64,000 nucleotides of DNA from Epiperipatus broadwayi (taxonomy: Eukaryota; Onychophora; Udeonychophora; Euonychophora; Peripatidae). Shown here one piece after another: positions 59,061 to 64,000 of the stretch. The stretch is taken from the NCBI GenBank assembly GCA_028023455.1, contig JAQFVV010006215.1, forward strand, positions 7,797,230 through 7,861,229, given 5' to 3'. The first letter of the stretch is position 1. Each line of letters starts with the position of its first letter. A program made the translations under genes and the position numbers. The notes under the pieces were generated by a model. The model was given only the letters and a program-made list of their open reading frames with translations. It did not search any database and had not been told where the DNA came from.

Positions 59061-59639
59061 TTGGCCTTTTTAAATGTGGATTATAATTTTTTTGTGAATC
59101 GAAAATAAATAAACATCATTATTATTAATGATTGCTCCACATTTATGGCAGTTTTTCTAATTCACCTTAAACTATGCATCCTGACATATTTATATTCTTA
59201 AAATTCTTTTTTATGTTCTTTACAGATTAATTCTACAACAGCTTGGATGCAGTTTTAATAAACTCCCCTTCAGAAAATGGTTTTGAATTTTCTGATTTTT
59301 TTTTTTTTTTTGAAATAGTATATAATATGCTTTAACAACACTTTTTGATTTCTTTCTATTTTTTATTAACATCAGCTATTTGATGAAGTGCCTTTTAAAG
59401 TTTCTATTTTACATTCCTTTCTTCCCCAACAATTTTATTGCAATCAAAATGTTTTAATATTGTGTTTTTATTTAGTGAAATACTTTCCAAATATATCAAG
59501 CACATTGATTTACTATTGCTTTTTGTAATAAAGAATATGTATGTGTTAGTCCATTTCTCTTGAAACACATGATTTTATGTCAGTTTTTATTATTTTAATC
59601 AGTGGAGCAATCTCAATAAAAAAAATTAAATGCAAAATA

Positions 59640-62600
59640 ATAATGATAAACAAATGAGATATTTATTTTATATAGTGCAATGTTTTATAAACTGTAATAA
59701 TAATAATCAGCCATATACGCTTTGTGGATTTTTTAACTATAAAAGAAAGACCAAGGGCCCCAAACAACTTCTTAGGGAGCTTAATCATCTTGGTCGCAGG
59801 ATGTCAGAATTATCATCCACTAAAGCCAATATCACAGACATCATGCATCTTAAGAATCAATACCATCAAAAACAGAGGGTACTTGCTCAATATCTTGCTA
59901 CAAAAAAGACAAGAATTTTCCTTGCAAACCAGCACAATTGGACCCGTAGCTACATTAGATGGGCTATCAGTGCCTCCAAACGGCCCACACCATCCATGAT
60001 TACAATAGATCACTGTGATTATGGAGGTTCTGCTATGCTAATGAAAATACATGAGTTCTTCAAGACCAAGTTACAGAGTGTCAATTTTCAAATCGGAGAC
60101 ACCTGGAGCAACACAACTGAAACTGAAGATCAGGACATAACTGAAGCACTCATATTACAGAAATTACTTGCCTATTCAGAAAACACCCACCCGGGATTAC
60201 ATGGTATCCCTCGCTTTGTCCTTCTCCATCTAATCTATTTTACTGTGCCTATTCTTTGGCGGCTTATTAATGTACTAGCTGGGACCTTTCAGAGCATACC
60301 AGATCTCTATCCCATAGCACTAATGCCGTTTATGAAAAAACACATTAATCCTTCCAGTCTTTCCAATATATGTATAATTTCTATGGCTCATTTACTTATT
60401 AAAACTATTGAGGCCATTATCAAAGATAAAATACAAGAACATTTATTTCCACAAATTTCAGCTTCTCAATTTGCACGCAAAGGATCCTTGACCACTGAAG
60501 CAGTCCGACATTTCATGTTGCTTGTAGAACATGTCAGGCAGCATAGGAAGGCTATACCAATAGCAGTCCAATTATTTTGTGTCAGCTTTTGACTCGGTTG
60601 TGTCATCTACCCTGCTACAAACCCTCAGTGATTATTCAGTCCCACGGGTGTATATAAGAATTATTGGTAATCTTATACACAATCGGTCAATTTTTACTTC
60701 CCTTGATGGATGTTTGGCTCCTGGATTCAGACCCCATCTATCCATTCCCCAAGGCTCACCACTCAGCACCCTTTGTTTTGTGACAATATCGATCCATTAC
60801 TAAAACAAGTTGAACGCAGTTTACCTGGAATCTTTGTGCCTGTGCTGAATCAGGAAGTTTACCACATCTCATATGTAGATGAGGTCACTGTCTTCCTTCC
60901 CTCCAGCAGGCACATAACCTGCTTAGAGCAGATCCTTGAAAATATGCTTCCAATTTTAACCTTGTTATTAATTACTCAAAAGTCATCAATATGGAAAATA
61001 AATAAGGGATCTATCATACCGTCTGTTTTCACTTCCAAGCCTCAAAATTTCCTAGGCTTTTCAATTTCTCTGTCCAAAACAGCTATGAGAAAACAAATAC
61101 AGGAATCCATCCTAGATAAAACAAGACAAATAGTTAAATCTCTATCTTCAGTCTCTTTATCATTCCCGGTCAAAGTAAAACTCCTTAACATGCTATTTCC
61201 TAGAATAAACTATTTTCTGCCAATAATAAAACCCACAAAAATTTTTCAATCCAAAATTAATTCTATTTGCTCCAAATTATTCTAGAAAGGCAGGATTGTA
61301 GCTATCAGTATGGCTAAAATGCAAGGACCCACAGAGCTAGGCGGTCTTGGCTTACACTCTATATTTACATTTTATGTGCAGAAATCGATTGGTCTGCTGA
61401 GAGCAATTTGTCTGGACATACCAGGTAACAACATTGACTTTCCAATTGATCCTACAGACACTCCCCCACCCTCTAAAAGCAAATGGATTACTGACATTAG
61501 CTGTTACATTAACTGCCTCATTACTATCTCAAAGCAAACCTTTCAAAATAGGAAATCATACTGGGGGGTGTACAAAATGATATATCCAAACCAACTGATG
61601 TTACAGTCAGAATTAGATCTAAACACTAGACAAATCATCAAAAGGTCCAGGAATTGGATATTTGAGCCTAAATATATAGACTTCCTCATTAAGTTTAACT
61701 TCTCCGCCTTACCTACCAATCACTTTCTAGTGTGGAGAAGAGGCTTTACAAGACTTGAGCTTCTATGCAAGTATGTCAAACAGATGACGAAACTTTTCAT
61801 CATCTGTTCTATAACTGTCCTTTTCTTGCTCAACTGCGATCCCTAATTGTAAGCAATGTGTCTTCCGATATAAGGGATGCCTTATCAATCAAGAGAGCCA
61901 TCAAAAATGGCACTTACTCCATCATCAGACTTGCAATTTTTTTACTGTTTTCACTTTGGCTCACGAGGTATAAAATTCTTTTCACCAATACCAACCACAA
62001 TATTTCTCATATCTACACGGAATTAATTACCAAGATTAGGGACAAAGACAAGTTGCTAGCACCTCACCTTTTGTCTACAGAGATCTGGTCTAATTTCACG
62101 CTGTAAACAAGGGACGGATCACCTCATGCTTGATCCAGAGTTCTCTCTGATTCAAGTCTGTTTTCTAAATAATGGCAATCCTGTTGACATTTATATATCA
62201 ATGTAAACAATAAGAAGTTCATGAGTAAAACATTATTTTAATAAAAAAAAAACAACACAAAATAAAGTCTTTGTGAAAAGATAGAATGAATCCATCTATC
62301 ATTTCTACCCAAACGTTTATGTATGGGCAAATCTTAAGCATTTGGGAATAAGAGCATGAAGATGTTAAGCAATCACTTTAAATTATCTTTACTATGCCTG
62401 AATGAATGATGCAAAATTTACTAGAATTTACAATACGTCATTCTTAGTTGAAATTAAACATATGTAAATGAAATATTTATTTTATATAGTGCGATGTTTT
62501 ATAAACTGTAATAGTAATTAAGCTAATGCACATGTGCTTTGTGGATTTTTAACTATAAATGAATACTCTCACTTTCAAACACAAGATAAAGTCTTTGTGA

Positions 62601-63854
62601 AAAGATAGAATGAATCCATCTATTCTTTCTATTTAAACTTTTATGTATGGACGAATTTTAAGCATTTGAGAGCGTAAAGATGTTAAGCAATCACTTTTTA
62701 CTATGCCTGAATGAATGACGTTTGCGAAATTTACTAGAATATATGCTACATCATTCTTAGTTGAAATTAAACATATGTAAATGAGATATTTATTTATATA
62801 GTGCAATGTTTTATAAACTGTAATCAGTCATTAAGCTAATGCACATGCGCTTTATGGATTTTTAACTATAAATGAATACTCTCGCTTCCAAACACAAGAT
62901 AAAGTCTTTGTGAAAAGATAGAATGAATCCATCTATCCTTTCTACCCAAACGTTTATGTATCGTCAAATCTTAAGCATTTGGGAATGAGAGCGTGAAGAT
63001 GTTAAGCAATCACTTTAAATTATCTTTACTATGCCTGAATGAATGATGCTTGCGAAATTTACTAGAATTTACGATATGTCATTCTTAGTTGAAATTAAAC
63101 ATATTTATATTTATTTATTTTATAATGCTTAAGATTTGCCCATATATAAATTTTTGGGTAGAAAGGATAAATGGATTTGTTCTATTTTTTCACAAAGACT
63201 TTATCTTGATTTTGGAAATGAGAGTATTCATTTATAGTTAAAAATCCACAAAGCGCATGTGCATTAGCTTAATGGCTGATTATTACTATTACAGTTTATA
63301 AAACATCGCGCTATATAAAATAAATATCTCATTTACATATCTTTAATTTCAACTAAGAATGATGTAGTGTAAATTCTAGTAAATTTCGCGAGCGTCATTC
63401 ATTCAGGCATAGTAAAGGTAATTTAAAGTAATTGCTTAAGATTTGCCCATACATAAACGCTTGGGTTTAAAGGATAGATGGATTCGTTCTATCTTTTCAT
63501 AAAGATTTTATCTTGTGTTTGGAAGTGAGAGTATTCATTTATAGTTAAAAAATCCACAAAGCGCATGTGCATTAGCTTAATGGCTGATTATTACTATTAT
63601 AGTTTATAAAACACTATGCTATATAAAATTAATATGTCATTTACATATGTTTAATTTCAACTAAGAATGACATATCATAAATTCTAGTAAATTTCGCAAG
63701 CGTCATTCATTCAGGCATAGTAAAGGTAAATTAAAGTGATTGCTTAACATCTTCATACTTTCATTCCCAAATGCTTAAGATTTGCCCATACATAAACGTT
63801 TGAGTAGAAAGGATAGATGGATTCATTCTATCTTTTCACAAAGACTTTATCTTG
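59640..63854. mobile_element. Family Q inverted tandem array, 313-bp units
   Basis: Forward units start near 59655 (split by a nested retrotransposon), 62464 and 62777 (period 313 bp), ending near 63105. The array then flips, and about 2.3 reverse-complement units run to 63854. Unit landmarks: gagatatttattttatatag, ataaagtctttgtgaaaaga, gagagcgtgaag, gcctgaatgaatga, gcgaaattt. The pattern (forward tandem, then inverted tandem) matches families A and P. The left target duplication could not be fixed; the right end abuts family A copy A7. No coding. Confidence 0.75.
59745..62250 (+). pseudogene. L1/Tx1-like non-LTR retrotransposon nested in family Q
   Basis: 5'-truncated ORF2-like relic. Frames read QLLRELNHLGRRMSEL (linker), a decayed SLSNICIISMAHLLIKTIEA (YRPISLxNxxxKIxxK), SASQFARKGSLTTEAVRH (QxGFxxGRxxxD region), DSVVSSTLLQTLSDYS (AFDxVxxxxL), SIPQGSPLSTLCF (RQGxPLSPxLF), YHISYVDEVTVFLP (YADD box changed to YVDE), GPTELGGLGLHSIFTFYVQK (GGLGLP..) and a C-terminal DDETFHHLFYNCPFLAQL, the zf-RVT-type end. 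It ends with an A-rich tail near 62240. Family Q sequence resumes on both sides (aactataaa | acacaaaataaag), which fixes the insertion limits within about 20 bp. Frameshifted and catalytically dead. Confidence 0.85.
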
Positions 63855-64000
63855 TTAAAACAGGCAAAACTCACTATATATATTGCCATACACAGCAAGC
63901 TAGAGTAAGCAATGGATGCCTGAAGGCTTGTGCATAAAATCCCCATCTAGTGCCTACTCATCCAATATCCCCAGACCAGCATAAGAGGAGGTGGTCATGT
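63855..64000 (-). mobile_element. Family A repeat, copy A7 (partial at window edge)
   Basis: Antisense stretch 63855 (ttaaaacaggcaaaactcac) to about 63976 (ccccagac), then a switch to sense (agcataagaggaggtggtca) running off the window. The switch lies within three bases of the predicted hammerhead cleavage site. It is closest to copy A1 in sequence (the caaaactcactata and ccccatctagt variants). The CUGANGA half of the ribozyme is missing. Confidence 0.75.

Larger units (their letters stand above)
55103..64000 (+). other. PFDN1: PFDN1 intron 2 (partial)
   Basis: Begins with GTATGT. No exon continuing the PFDN1 sequence after YEGIGRM was found up to the right edge, so the intron is at least 8.9 kb. 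It is filled with repeats listed separately. Confidence 0.8.

Noticed and set aside
59221-59290. Possible PFDN1 exon 3 after 'ctttacag' (reads LILQQLGCSF).
   Set aside because: Only the first residues loosely match; the following sequence has none of the expected C-terminal helix and no suitable donor.
63036-63085. Hammerhead-like reading of family Q (CTGAATGA ... GCGAAATTT ... AATTTA).
   Set aside because: The first core has an extra base, stem II would be two or three pairs at best, and stem I does not pair next to the core. I keep only the conserved-motif observation.
1-64000. CRISPR arrays, operons, bacterial promoters, phage genes.
   Set aside because: Nothing of the kind; introns, non-LTR retrotransposons and eukaryotic DNA transposons mark this as animal nuclear DNA.

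Overview
This is AT-rich, gene-poor animal nuclear DNA (about a quarter to 30% G+C by eye). It lies almost entirely inside one host gene. Exon 1 of a prefoldin subunit 1 gene (PFDN1) is at 121-156 and exon 2 at 54936-55102, both on the plus strand, with intact GT/AG splice sites and matching phase. Intron 1 is therefore 54,779 bp. Intron 2 runs past the right edge, and the remaining exons are not in the window. The long intron, low G+C and repeat types (Merlin, RTE, hAT, L1/Tx1-like, inverted tandem repeats) fit a large-genome invertebrate such as a mollusc or chelicerate. Nothing seen fixes the phylum.

The rest is transposable-element sediment. From left to right: a Merlin element (747-1509); a hammerhead-bearing repeat, family A (copies at 1845, 7954, 17483, 53220 and 63855); a non-LTR retrotransposon split in two (4.3-4.8 kb and 8.2-9.2 kb); a 0.9 kb palindrome (family P, 12840-13738); paralogous blocks present twice in permuted order (12.8-21.4 kb against 30.9-41.8 kb); a noncoding TIR element (19354-21014); a gag-like relic near 25 kb; a hAT element (26374-30541) invaded by an RTE retrotransposon; a 6.5 kb TIR-bounded insertion (35050-41540) holding two nested TIR elements; a third related TIR element (42432-43523); an antisense RTE copy (47.9-53.2 kb) broken by a hAT relic and a small dimeric repeat (family T); a fold-back array of family A (53220-54519); and a fold-back array of 313-bp units (family Q, about 59.64-63.85 kb) broken by an L1/Tx1-like element.

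The most interesting signal is family A. One strand of its roughly 456-bp unit folds by eye as a type I hammerhead self-cleaving ribozyme, with CUGANGA, GAAA and GUC cores, a two-part stem I and a tiny stem III. Copies are head-to-head: an inverted stretch, then a sense stretch ending at a shared 3' end, all inside one 9-14 bp target duplication. This fits a Penelope-like or retrozyme-type retroelement whose RNA is a processed multimer. Families P, Q and T share part of this architecture without a recognisable hammerhead. They share their own pair of motifs at nearly constant spacing (65, 65 and 63 bases). No protein-coding gene other than PFDN1 is convincing.
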